NCBI GenBank assembly: GCA_947589455.1 | Contig: CANQCD010000011.1 | Location: 1-32,453 of the forward strand | Length of the DNA stretch: 32,453 bases | Direction of reading: 5' to 3' | DNA from: an uncultured Lachnospiraceae bacterium | GTDB taxonomy: Bacteria > Bacillota > Clostridia > Lachnospirales > Lachnospiraceae | Part shown: positions 24,902 through 32,453 of the stretch, piece after piece | Numbering within the stretch: position 1 is the first letter of the stretch | How the letters are laid out: the number at the start of each line of letters is the position of its first letter | Position numbers and translations under genes: made by a program | The notes under the pieces: generated by a model | What the model was told of the DNA's origin: nothing | Databases searched by the model: none | What the model saw: the letters and a program-made list of their open reading frames with translations, nothing else

Positions 24902-25473
24902 AGGCAAAAAATATCAGAGATTTCGTACAAAAAATTGGACTGCCAAGGCTGGTGCTGTTCGTTCTGGCAGGGGTGGTTCTGCTGGTCTTGTCACTGCCAT
25001 CCGGCAGCGGGGAAACAGAAAGCCAGACGGGAGACGGCTCCGGTTCTGCAGCCCATCAGGATGTGCTGCAGGCCATGGAAACCTATGTCAAAGAACAGGA
25101 GAAAGAAACAGAAGAAATTCTTTCCCGGGTAGAGGGAATCGGCGCGGTGGAAGTCATGGTGACTCTGGCGGCTTCAGAGGAAAAAATACCGCTTCAGGAT
25201 CAGGACGTCACCGATGACAATACATCAGAGCAGAATCAGACTGGAAGCGGCAGGACTCAGTCAAGTTACCAGTCCCGAAAGGAAAACGTATTAGTTTCCG
25301 GGAGCGAGGGGGAAGGCCCATATGTGGTACAGGTTAATTCTCCGACAATCGAAGGGATTGTCGTCGTGGCAGAAGGGGCCGGTTCCGGCAGGGTAAAAAA
25401 GGAAATAATTGAAGCGATTCAAGCATTATTTCCGATAGCGTCTCATAAGATTAAAGTAATGAAAATGAAATAA
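24892..25473 (+). CDS. spoIIIAG: Stage III sporulation protein AG
   Basis: This 193-residue protein has one N-terminal TM helix (RLVLFVLAGVVLLVLSLP) and an extracytoplasmic ring-building domain: EEILSRVEGIGAVEVMVTLAAS, an insertion rich in Gln/Ser/Thr, then VVVAEGAGSGRVKKEIIEAIQALF. SpoIIIAG forms a large ring in the intermembrane space of the feeding-tube complex. AAAAGGAG precedes the ATG inside spoIIIAF. Confidence 0.93.
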   Translation: MEIKAKNIRDFVQKIGLPRLVLFVLAGVVLLVLSLPSGSGETESQTGDGSGSAAHQDVLQAMETYVKEQEKETEEILSRVEGIGAVEVMVTLAASEEKIPLQDQDVTDDNTSEQNQTGSGRTQSSYQSRKENVLVSGSEGEGPYVVQVNSPTIEGIVVVAEGAGSGRVKKEIIEAIQALFPIASHKIKVMKMK

Positions 25474-25519
25474 CGCTGTTTTACCGCATAAGAAGTGGGA
25501 ACAGGGACAGGAGGGCAAG

Positions 25520-26209
25520 GTGAAAAAAGTAGTCAGGAAAAATCAAATTATCATTACGGCATTAGCGATCATGATTGTCGTAGCGGGGTATCTGAATTTT
25601 ACAGGCCAGGAGATCAGTACCAGCGGATTAGTAAGCTCCCAGAACAAGGAAAAGACAGAAACTGCAGATCATAGGAAAGATACAGCCGCTTCCGGCGACG
25701 ATGCGGTGGAAACCTCGGCAGAGAAGAGTGGGAAGACAGATCTTTCTGCAGAAGAAGACGGGGAGGACGGTTATACGGTAAATGCCGACGGGGAGATTGT
25801 TGCTTCCGAAAAAAATCCCGGCGAGGCGGTCATGGTATCCAATGCGTTAAGCAGCGATTATTTTTCCTCTGCCAAGCTTTCCAGAGAGCAGAGCCGTGCG
25901 AAAAACAAAGAGACATTAATGGAGATCATCAACAACGAAGAGCTTGCGTCCGCCGATAAAAAGTCAGCGGTAAAAGAAGTGGCGGCGATCACAAAATGGG
26001 CGGAGCAGGAGAATGCGGCAGAGTTAATGCTGGAGGCAAAGGGATTTTCAGAAGCGATGGTCAGCATCAGCGACAACGGAGCCGACGTCGTTGTAAATGC
26101 CAGCAAGCTGTCAAAACAGCAGATGGCGCAGATTGAGGATATCATGCTCCGCAAAACAGACGTGGCGGCAGAAAACATTGTGATCACTCCGGTTACAGTA
26201 GAGGAATAA
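25520..26209 (+). CDS. spoIIIAH: Stage III sporulation protein AH
   Basis: This 229-residue protein has an N-terminal TM (IIITALAIMIVVAGYLNF), a long acidic Ser/Asp/Glu-rich linker (about residues 35-110), and a C-terminal ring-building domain (SREQSRAKNKETLMEIINN, AAELMLEAKGFSEAMVSIS, AAENIVITPVTV). SpoIIIAH binds SpoIIQ across the septum. The start is GTG at 25520 after GGAGGG. It is the last gene of the spoIIIA operon; no hairpin terminator is visible before the next promoter. Confidence 0.93.
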   Translation: MKKVVRKNQIIITALAIMIVVAGYLNFTGQEISTSGLVSSQNKEKTETADHRKDTAASGDDAVETSAEKSGKTDLSAEEDGEDGYTVNADGEIVASEKNPGEAVMVSNALSSDYFSSAKLSREQSRAKNKETLMEIINNEELASADKKSAVKEVAAITKWAEQENAAELMLEAKGFSEAMVSISDNGADVVVNASKLSKQQMAQIEDIMLRKTDVAAENIVITPVTVEE

Positions 26210-26214
26210 AAGAA

Positions 26215-26243
26215 TTGCATTTATCCTGCGTTTTGATTATAAT
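26215..26243 (+). promoter_or_regulatory. Sigma-A promoter for the asp23-nusB-xseA operon
   Basis: TTGCAT (26215-26220), a 17-base spacer and TATAAT (26238-26243), starting six bases after the spoIIIAH stop. It separates vegetative expression of the downstream genes from the sporulation operon. Confidence 0.7.
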
Positions 26244-26288
26244 CAGTTATAGCAAGAAGATTCCGGCGTTAGTAAAGGAGGTTCGGTT

Positions 26289-26666
26289 GTGGGCAAAACA
26301 CAGGAAGCGCAGGGCGCTGCAGAAGAAAAAAAAGGGATTGGGGAAGTAAAGATTGCGGCGGACGTCGTGACATTGATCGCCGGACTGGCGGCAAACGAGG
26401 TAGAGGGCGTCTATTGCACGGCTGGCAATGTCACAAATGAACTGATAGGAAAGCTTGGGAGAAAGAGACTTTCCAAAGGGGTTAAAGTCAATATGGAGGA
26501 TGGGGCGGTGCGCGTTGACATCATATTCCATGTAAAATACGGCTATAGCATTCCGAAAGTATCAAAGATGGTGCAGGATAAAGTCAGCCAGCAGATTGAG
26601 ATGATGACAGGCCTGGTTGTCCCGGAGGTAAACGTCAGGGTGGCGGGAGTCAATCTGGCAGAGTAA
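26289..26666 (+). CDS. Asp23/Gls24 family envelope stress protein
   Basis: This 125-residue protein has the Asp23 core: IAADVVTLIAGLAANEVEGVY, KGVKVNMEDGAVRVDIIFHVKYGYSIPKVSKMVQDKV and a C-terminal MTGLVVPEVNVRVAGVNLA. Family members sit at the cell envelope in Firmicutes, and a copy upstream of nusB is common in clostridia. The start is GTG at 26289, with AAAGGAGG eight bases upstream. Its last codons (NLAE and stop) begin a 71-bp array that runs to nusB. Confidence 0.9.
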   Translation: MGKTQEAQGAAEEKKGIGEVKIAADVVTLIAGLAANEVEGVYCTAGNVTNELIGKLGRKRLSKGVKVNMEDGAVRVDIIFHVKYGYSIPKVSKMVQDKVSQQIEMMTGLVVPEVNVRVAGVNLAE

Positions 26667-26883
26667 GGAAAGAGACAGAAAGGGAAATTGTCAGAAGACG
26701 CCGGCATAGGCTAAGTTAAGCTAATCTGACAGAAGAAGGAAAGAGACAGAAAGGGAAATTGTCAGAAGACGCCGGCATAGGCTAAGTTAAGCTAATCTGG
26801 CAGAGTAAGAGAAGAGACAGAAAGGGAAATTGTCAGAAGACGCCGGCATAAGCCAAGTTAAGCCAATCTGGCAGAAAAAGGAA
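26651..26883 (+). repeat. 71-bp tandem repeat of the asp23 3' end, about 3.2 copies
   Basis: AGAGACAGAAAGGGAAA recurs at 26671, 26742 and 26813 (71 bp apart), and a shortened form starts at 26883. The codons for NLAE and the stop of asp23 recur within the array; the copy near 26793 preserves CTGGCAGAGTAAG. Copies are nearly identical, so expansion is recent. Confidence 0.95.
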
Positions 26884-26906
26884 GAGAAAGAAAAGGTACT
26901 TTGATA

Positions 26907-27323
26907 ATGACAAGGAGAAGAAAACGGGAAAATCTATATCTCATGTTGTTTCAGATGGATTTTCACGCAGAGGCTGATATAGAAGAACAGGCGGACATTT
27001 TTTTAGAAGAGTTAGAAGACGACAGTGCGTCACAAAAAGTAAAAAAAGAGTTAAAAGAGCGTTTTTTACAGGTGCGCGCACATTTGGGAGAAATTGACGG
27101 TCATATTGAAAAGACAGCGGACGGCTGGGAGCTTTCCCGGCTTGCAAAGGCAGACCTTACCGTGCTTAGGCTGGCTGTTTTTGAAATCCTTTTTGACGCA
27201 GACGTGCCGGACGGCGTGGCGATCAGCGAGGCAGTCGAGCTGGCAAAGCGCTACGGCGGGGATAAATCGTACCGCTTTGTAAATGGGATCTTGGGCACGA
27301 TCGCCAGGCAGGAGAAAGCGTGA
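26907..27323 (+). CDS. nusB: Transcription antitermination factor NusB
   Basis: NusB is the helical RNA-binding protein that with NusE/S10 recognises boxA and promotes rRNA antitermination. The 138-residue protein opens with TRRRKRENLYLMLFQMDF and ends with the family's VAISEAVELAKRYGGDKSYRFVNGILGTI. ATG 26907 is preferred because family members start MTRR; a TTG at 26901 is in frame. xseA starts 37 bases after its stop. Confidence 0.93.
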   Translation: MTRRRKRENLYLMLFQMDFHAEADIEEQADIFLEELEDDSASQKVKKELKERFLQVRAHLGEIDGHIEKTADGWELSRLAKADLTVLRLAVFEILFDADVPDGVAISEAVELAKRYGGDKSYRFVNGILGTIARQEKA

Positions 27324-27360
27324 TCAAAGCTTTGCAAGGCAAAGGGAGGATGAGTTTTTT

Positions 27361-28560
27361 ATGCAGGAAGTATGCACCGTTTCACAGATTAATATGTATA
27401 TTAAAAATCTGTTTGTCAGAGACAGTTCCCTGCGGCGGGTAAGGGTAAAAGGCGAGGTGTCCGACTGCAAATACCATTCGTCAGGGCACATTTATTTTAC
27501 CATTAAGGACAGGAAATCCCAGCTTGCCTGCGTTATGTTCCGCTCTTATACACGTGGTCTTGCTTTTCGCCTGGAAGAGGGACAAAGTGTAGTTGTCGAG
27601 GGCGGCATCAGCGTCTACGAGCGCGATGGAAAATATCAGATGTACGCAGCGGCAGTCACGCAGGACGGCGCGGGAGAATTATATGAAGAATATGAAAGGT
27701 TAAAAAAGCGCCTCTTAGCGGAGGGGCTTTTTGATGACAGCAGGAAAAAGCAGATTCCGCGTTATGCCAAAAAAATTGGTGTTGTGACAGCGGAGACAGG
27801 CGCTGTGATCCAGGATATCTGTAATGTTTCCAGGAGGCGGAATCCATATGTGCAGATTGTCCTCTACCCCGCAAGGGTACAGGGGGAAGGGGCGCATCAG
27901 ACTGTGATCCGTGGAATCCGGTATCTGGAAAATACCGATGTTGATACGATCATTATCGGGCGCGGCGGCGGTTCGATTGAGGATTTGTGGGAGTTTAATA
28001 ATGAAGCGCTGGCAAGAACGGTCGCAGATTGCAAAAAGCCGGTCATATCGGCAGTAGGCCACGAGACGGACACAACGATCGTTGACTTTGCGGCGGATCT
28101 GCGCGCACCGACGCCGTCTGCCGCCGCAGAACTTGCCGTGTTTGCCTACCGCGATTTTGAGATTGGGCTGCGGGAGTATGCTTACACGATGAACCGCCAG
28201 ATGGACAACCTGATACAGATGTATCGGATGCGCCTGAAGCATTATGGGACAAGGATTTCCCATGCGGCGCCGGAAGATCAGATTCGCCAGAAGAGGATGT
28301 TCCTGGCGGATTTTGAGGCGCGCCTGGGACGCGAGATAGAGCGGAAGCTGGAGGCGGCAAAGCATCAGACTGCCCTGTATATTGAAGAGTTAAAAGGAGT
28401 CTCGCCTTTAGAGAAGCTGCAGGCGGGCTATGCCTATGTCTCCGATGCAGAGGGAAATCATGTGTCCTCGGTAGGGACGCTCTCTCCCGGACAGAAGCTC
28501 TCCCTGACAATGGCAGACGGAAAGGCGGAAGTATCTGTAGAGAAGATTGTCTGCCCCTGA
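27361..28560 (+). CDS. xseA: Exonuclease VII large subunit
   Basis: XseA is the catalytic large subunit of exonuclease VII, which degrades single-stranded DNA to oligonucleotides. The 399-residue protein has the N-terminal OB fold (VRVKGEVSDCKYHSSGHIYF) and the catalytic core motifs GRGGGSIEDLWEFNNE and GHETDTTIVDFAADLRAPTP. A coiled-coil-like helical region follows, and a C-terminal PLEKLQAGYAYVSD tail. ATG 27361 is the only in-frame start after AAAGGGAGGA. Its last 16 codons are the first copy of a 53-bp tandem array. Confidence 0.95.
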   Translation: MQEVCTVSQINMYIKNLFVRDSSLRRVRVKGEVSDCKYHSSGHIYFTIKDRKSQLACVMFRSYTRGLAFRLEEGQSVVVEGGISVYERDGKYQMYAAAVTQDGAGELYEEYERLKKRLLAEGLFDDSRKKQIPRYAKKIGVVTAETGAVIQDICNVSRRRNPYVQIVLYPARVQGEGAHQTVIRGIRYLENTDVDTIIIGRGGGSIEDLWEFNNEALARTVADCKKPVISAVGHETDTTIVDFAADLRAPTPSAAAELAVFAYRDFEIGLREYAYTMNRQMDNLIQMYRMRLKHYGTRISHAAPEDQIRQKRMFLADFEARLGREIERKLEAAKHQTALYIEELKGVSPLEKLQAGYAYVSDAEGNHVSSVGTLSPGQKLSLTMADGKAEVSVEKIVCP

Positions 28561-28723
28561 CGACGGCAGACGGAAAAGCAGAAGAAGTTGTAGAAAAGAC
28601 TGTCTGCCCCTGACGACGGCAGACGGAAAGGCGGAAGTATCTGTAGAGAAGATTGTTTGACTCAGGCGACGGCAGGCGGAAAGACAGAAGAAATTGTAGA
28701 AAAGACTGTCTGAACCGGACGGA
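28512..28723 (+). repeat. 53-bp tandem repeat of the xseA 3' end, 4 copies with 106-bp higher order
   Basis: GGCAGACGG (last copy GGCAGGCGG) recurs at 28512, 28565, 28618 and 28671. Copy 1 is coding and ends xseA. Copies 1 and 3 share GGCGGAAGTATCTGTAGAGA, whereas copies 2 and 4 share the GAAGAA(G/A)TTGTAGAAAAGACTG type. A 53-bp duplication therefore preceded a 106-bp one. Confidence 0.96.
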
Positions 28724-28795
28724 TGGGAAGAAACCGCTTCGGTCTGCGACAGACAGGGCAATGCAAGATAAATTTGGGATAGATGGAGGCTTGTG

Positions 28796-28993
28796 ATGGC
28801 AAAAAAATTGACGTTGGAAGAATCCTTTGACGCACTGGATGAGATATTAGATGAGATGCAGCAGGGCACGCTGACATTAGAGGAGTCTTTCAAAAAATAC
28901 GAAGAGGGAATGAAGCTGATCAAGGGCTGCAATGCGGCGATTGACAGGGTGGAGAAAAAACTGCAGGTGATCAACGGGGAGGAAGAGGCCTGA
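28796..28993 (+). CDS. xseB: Exonuclease VII small subunit
   Basis: This 65-residue helical protein is the partner of XseA: LTLEESFDALDEILDEMQQGTLTLEESFKKYEEGMKLIKGC is typical XseB sequence. ATG 28796 has GGAGG seven bases upstream. The stop overlaps the ispA start (TGATG). The 235-base gap to xseA is almost wholly taken up by the xseA-tail array, which is unusual for these normally adjacent genes. Confidence 0.93.
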   Translation: MAKKLTLEESFDALDEILDEMQQGTLTLEESFKKYEEGMKLIKGCNAAIDRVEKKLQVINGEEEA

Positions 28994-29901
28994 TGGAGAT
29001 ATTAGAAAGCAGATTATTTCAGGAAGAAATGAAAAAGAAAACTGCTGCGGTAGAGGAGTTGCTTGAGAAAAAACTCCCAAAGCAGGATACGCTGCAAAAG
29101 ACAGTTTTTTCCGCAATGGAATACAGTGTGATGGCGGGGGGCAAGCGGCTTCGCCCGATCATCACCGGAGAGGTTTACCGGTTGTTTGGAGGGACGCAGC
29201 AGGATGTCGTAGAGGCTTTTATGGCGGCGATTGAAATGATCCATACTTATTCTCTGGTGCATGACGACCTGCCGGCGATGGATAACGATGATTTCCGCCG
29301 CGGGAAAGAGACAACGCACAAAGTGTTTGGGGAGGACATGGGGATCCTTGCCGGCGACGCCCTTCTCAACTATGCCTACGAGACGGCAGTCCAGGGGATT
29401 CTGGCAGCATCGGATAAAACTCCCGCCGTAAAGGCTCTGGCTGTCCTTGCCGAAAAATCAGGCGTCTTTGGCATGGTAGGCGGCCAGGTAGTGGATGTGG
29501 AAATGACAGGAAAGCAGCTGTCAGAAAAACAGCTTCAGTTTATTTACTGTTTAAAGACAGGCGGGCTGTTAGAAGCTGCTTTTATGATGGGGGCTGTCCT
29601 TGCCGGCGCAGCGGAAGAGGATGTCCGAAAAATGGAACAGATTGGAGAATATGTCGGGATGGCATTTCAGATACAGGATGATATCCTGGACGTTACCGGC
29701 ACCCGCGAAGAGCTTGGCAAGCCGATCGGGAGCGACGACAGGAATGCAAAGACCACATATGTCAGCTTGTTTGGGCTGGAAGAGGCGAAAAAAGCGGTAG
29801 AGCAGTATTCAGACAAAGCGTTGGAGATACTAAAGGGACTGCCAGGAGAAAATCCTTTTTTAAATTCTCTTGTCATGCAGTTGATCCGCCGCAGAAAGTA
29901 A
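28993..29901 (+). CDS. ispA: Polyprenyl (probably farnesyl) diphosphate synthase
   Basis: This 302-residue enzyme condenses isopentenyl diphosphate with allylic diphosphates. First aspartate-rich motif: SLVHDDLPAMDNDDFRRG, with the short-chain two-residue insertion. Second: FQIQDDILDVTGT. GGKRLRP is the diphosphate-binding loop. The product is probably FPP (C15), but GGPP cannot be excluded. The start overlaps the xseB stop; dxs follows after 11 bases. Confidence 0.93.
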   Translation: MEILESRLFQEEMKKKTAAVEELLEKKLPKQDTLQKTVFSAMEYSVMAGGKRLRPIITGEVYRLFGGTQQDVVEAFMAAIEMIHTYSLVHDDLPAMDNDDFRRGKETTHKVFGEDMGILAGDALLNYAYETAVQGILAASDKTPAVKALAVLAEKSGVFGMVGGQVVDVEMTGKQLSEKQLQFIYCLKTGGLLEAAFMMGAVLAGAAEEDVRKMEQIGEYVGMAFQIQDDILDVTGTREELGKPIGSDDRNAKTTYVSLFGLEEAKKAVEQYSDKALEILKGLPGENPFLNSLVMQLIRRRK

Positions 29902-29912
29902 GGGGAAAAGCC

Positions 29913-31808
29913 GTGGAAGAGTTACTAGAACAGATAAAAGGACCCAATGACATAAAAAAGCTTGATCCGAAAGAATATCCCGTGCTGGCACAGGAGATCA
30001 GGAAGTTTTTAGTGCAAAACATCAGCCGTACCGGAGGCCATCTGTCCTCAAATCTGGGAGTGGTAGAGCTTACAATGGCGCTGCATTTGTGCTGCGACCT
30101 GCCCAATGACAAGATCATATGGGACGTGGGACATCAGTGTTATACCCATAAGCTCCTGACAGGGCGAAAGGATGGATTTCAAAATTTACGCCAGTTTGGA
30201 GGGATGAGCGGTTTTCCGAAACGCGTGGAGAGCGACTGTGATATTTTAGATACCGGACACAGTTCAACCTCAATCGGAGCCGCCCTGGGTCTTGCCAGGG
30301 CAAGAGATATCCGTGGGGAAAACCATAATATTTTTGCCGTGATAGGAGACGGCGCGCTTTCCGGCGGAATGGCATACGAAGCGTTAAATAATGCGGCCAG
30401 GCTGAAGTCCAATCTGGTGATCGTGCTCAACGACAACCAGATGTCAATTTCCAAAAATGTGGGAGGAATGTCGAGATATCTCGGAAAGATCAGGACAAAT
30501 GCAAATTATACCGGGCTAAAAGAAGATGTAGAGCGGGCGCTGCAGAAACTTCCAGTGGTCGGAAATGCGCTGGCTGGACAGATACGCAGTGTGAAAGATC
30601 TGCTAAAACGCATCCTGATCCCCGGCATGTTATTTGAAGATATGGGGATTACCTATGTCGGCCCGATTGACGGACATGATATCAGGCAGATGGCAGTGGC
30701 GTTTAAGAATGCTTCCAAGCTGCAGGAGGCCGTGCTGGTGCATGTGATCACGCAGAAAGGGAGAGGGTATCTCCCGGCGATGAAAGACCCGGCGCGCTTT
30801 CATGGCGTGGCGCCGTTCCGGGTGCGGGACGGTATCGAGCGGAACGAGGGAAAAAGAGGGACGTCCTATACCGAGATCTTTAGCAGGGCGGTCGTAGAGC
30901 AGGCGGCGGAAAATCCAATGATTACGGCAATCTCTGCAGCGATGCCGTCGGGGACCGGACTGGTAAAGTTCGCAGAAAAATATCCGGCGCGTTTTTTTGA
31001 CGTGGGGATTGCAGAAGAACATGCGGTCACTTTTGCGGCCGGGATGGCGGCGGGCGGTCTCCATCCGGTTGTGGCGGTATATTCCACCTTTTTGCAGAGG
31101 GCGTATGACCAGATTTTGCACGACGTCTGTATTAATAAATTTCCGGTCACGTTTGCCGTGGATCGCGCGGGGCTGGTCGGGAGCGATGGAGAGACGCATC
31201 AGGGGATTTTTGATATCGCCTATCTGTCGCAGATGCCGGGGATGATAGTGATGGCGCCCAAAAACACATGGGAACTGGAAGCGATGCTGTCTTTTGCCCT
31301 GCGGTACGAGGAAGGTCCGACGGCAATCCGCTATCCCAGAGGAGAGGCATACAAGGGGCTGATGGAGCATACCGAACCTATTGTGCCGGGAAAGGCGGAA
31401 TGGATTTACAGGGAGTCGCAGATCGCACTTTTGGCGGCAGGGAGCATGGTGGAAACAGCCGTAGAAGTGCGGGAGAGATTAAAAGAAAAAAAATTCAAAG
31501 TATCACTGATCAACATGCGGTTTTTAAGCCCGCTTGACGAAGAATTGCTGCGTGAACTGCCGGAAAGCCATTCCGTGCTTGTGCCGATGGAAGAAGGGGT
31601 TTTTGAGGGAGGTTTTGGCCAGAAGATTGCGGCGTGGTATCAGGATGACCGCAGGACGGCAGTCTGCCCGGTTGCCCTGCCGAATCGCTTTATTGAGCAT
31701 GGTTCGGTCGGCATTTTAAAGAAAAAATACGGCCTGGACGCCGCCGGGATCGCAGAACGAGTGGAGGCATATGTAAAAGAACAGCTTTTAGGAGAACTTT
31801 TGCAGTAA
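29913..31808 (+). CDS. dxs: 1-deoxy-D-xylulose-5-phosphate synthase
   Basis: Dxs makes DXP from pyruvate and glyceraldehyde-3-phosphate with thiamine diphosphate and opens the MEP isoprenoid pathway. The 631-residue protein has RTGGHLSSNLGVVELT, the TPP motif GDGALSGGMAYEALNNA ... NDNQMSIS, YVGPIDGHD, and the C-terminal half with FFDVGIAEEHAVTFAAGMA and DRAGLVGSDGETHQG. The start is GTG at 29913 after AAGGGG. It lies in the operon with ispA, which consumes its pathway's products. Confidence 0.96.
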   Translation: MEELLEQIKGPNDIKKLDPKEYPVLAQEIRKFLVQNISRTGGHLSSNLGVVELTMALHLCCDLPNDKIIWDVGHQCYTHKLLTGRKDGFQNLRQFGGMSGFPKRVESDCDILDTGHSSTSIGAALGLARARDIRGENHNIFAVIGDGALSGGMAYEALNNAARLKSNLVIVLNDNQMSISKNVGGMSRYLGKIRTNANYTGLKEDVERALQKLPVVGNALAGQIRSVKDLLKRILIPGMLFEDMGITYVGPIDGHDIRQMAVAFKNASKLQEAVLVHVITQKGRGYLPAMKDPARFHGVAPFRVRDGIERNEGKRGTSYTEIFSRAVVEQAAENPMITAISAAMPSGTGLVKFAEKYPARFFDVGIAEEHAVTFAAGMAAGGLHPVVAVYSTFLQRAYDQILHDVCINKFPVTFAVDRAGLVGSDGETHQGIFDIAYLSQMPGMIVMAPKNTWELEAMLSFALRYEEGPTAIRYPRGEAYKGLMEHTEPIVPGKAEWIYRESQIALLAAGSMVETAVEVRERLKEKKFKVSLINMRFLSPLDEELLRELPESHSVLVPMEEGVFEGGFGQKIAAWYQDDRRTAVCPVALPNRFIEHGSVGILKKKYGLDAAGIAERVEAYVKEQLLGELLQ

Positions 31809-31841
31809 GGGCAATGTTTGGCAGACAGACGAGGTGTTGAT

Positions 31842-32453
31842 TTGAGCGAGAAAAAGAAAAAAGAGCGTTTGGACGTGCTGTTAGTGAAACGGGCGATGGC
31901 AGAGTCCAGGGAGAAGGCAAAGAAGATCATAATGGCGGGCAGCGTCTTTGTAAACGGGCAGCGGGAGGATAAAGCGGGGACTTTTTTCCCGGAGGATGCG
32001 CAGATCGAGCTGCGGGGAATGCCGATGAAATATGTCAGCCGCGGCGGTTATAAGCTGGAAAAAGCGATCAGGACATGGGATATTTCCCTTGAGCAGATGT
32101 GCTGCATGGACGTTGGCTCGTCTACCGGCGGATTTACGGACTGTATGCTGCAAAACGGCGCAGAAAAAGTATATGCCATTGACGTCGGGACAAACCAGCT
32201 GGCATGGAAACTGCGGCAGGATGCGCGGGTAGTTTCCATGGAAAAGACAAATATCCGCTATGTGGGCAGGGAAGAGGTCGCAGAACCAATCGACTTTTCT
32301 TCTATTGACGTGGCGTTTATTTCCCTGACTAAGGTTTTGCCGCCGGTCAGGGCGCTTCTGGCAGAGCGCGGGCGGGTGGTCTGCCTGATCAAGCCACAGT
32401 TTGAGGCCGGAAGGGAAAAAGTCGGCAAAAAAGGGGTAGTCCGTGACAAAAAG
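31842..32453 (+). CDS. tlyA: TlyA family rRNA 2'-O-methyltransferase (3' end outside window)
   Basis: Of this protein, 204 residues are visible and the frame is open at the right edge. An N-terminal S4 RNA-binding domain (ERLDVLLVKRAMAESREKAKKIIMAG) is followed by YVSRGGYKLEKA with the first catalytic Lys, the SAM-binding motif DVGSSTGGFTDCML, and DVAFISLTKVL and LIKPQFEAGREKVGKKG. TlyA methylates ribose 2'-OH of cytidines in 16S and/or 23S rRNA. The start is TTG at 31842 with GAGGTG upstream. Clostridial operons often place it after dxs. Confidence 0.93.
   Translation, partial: MSEKKKKERLDVLLVKRAMAESREKAKKIIMAGSVFVNGQREDKAGTFFPEDAQIELRGMPMKYVSRGGYKLEKAIRTWDISLEQMCCMDVGSSTGGFTDCMLQNGAEKVYAIDVGTNQLAWKLRQDARVVSMEKTNIRYVGREEVAEPIDFSSIDVAFISLTKVLPPVRALLAERGRVVCLIKPQFEAGREKVGKKGVVRDKK

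Overview
The window looks like chromosome from an anaerobic, spore-forming, flagellated member of the Bacillota, most likely a gut Lachnospiraceae-type Clostridia. The reasons are a complete spoIIIAA-AH sporulation operon, the clostridial order asp23-nusB-xseA-xseB-ispA-dxs-tlyA, a secreted GH5 glycanase with bacterial Ig-like domains, a flagellin, a DUF815 ATPase, G-rich Shine-Dalgarno sites and sigma-A promoters with 17-base spacers. The assignment rests on gene content and style. No rRNA, tRNA, prophage, IS element or CRISPR array is visible.

Layout. Bases 1-2586 hold the 3' part of a GH5/Ig-like/fn3 exoprotein. A degenerate GGDEF protein (2865-3359) follows a consensus promoter. Then come aroA (with an in-frame repeat insertion), argS, a DUF815 AAA+ protein and a secreted transglutaminase-like protein. 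On the minus strand lie degV/fakB-like and an orphan polysaccharide pyruvyl transferase family gene. Then ilvN-ilvC, a flagellin, a 37-residue membrane peptide, aroD, aroK and efp on plus, and aroE convergent on minus. The second half is two operons: spoIIIAA-AH (20556-26209) and asp23-nusB-xseA-xseB-ispA-dxs-tlyA (26289 to the right edge, with tlyA cut off).

How the genes work together. Four shikimate genes (aroA, aroD, aroK, aroE) are scattered among other genes instead of sitting in one operon. ilvN/ilvC serve branched-chain amino acid synthesis. The spoIIIA genes build the engulfment-stage feeding-tube channel between mother cell and forespore. ispA/dxs supply isoprenoids. xseA/xseB form exonuclease VII.

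The most striking property is not a gene. Nearly every longer gene-to-gene gap is filled by a direct tandem array (minisatellite) of its own unrelated unit: periods 70, 66, 43, 24, 50, 17, 75, 63, 55, 50, 71 and 53 bp, 2-12 copies each. Two further arrays lie inside reading frames (36 bp in the GH5 linker, 45 bp in aroA), and both periods are multiples of three. Six gap arrays begin inside the 3' end of a gene, copying its last codons and stop codon downstream (argS, the pyruvyl transferase gene, ilvC, aroE, asp23, xseA). This repeated amplification of gene tails is the main candidate for an undescribed phenomenon here.
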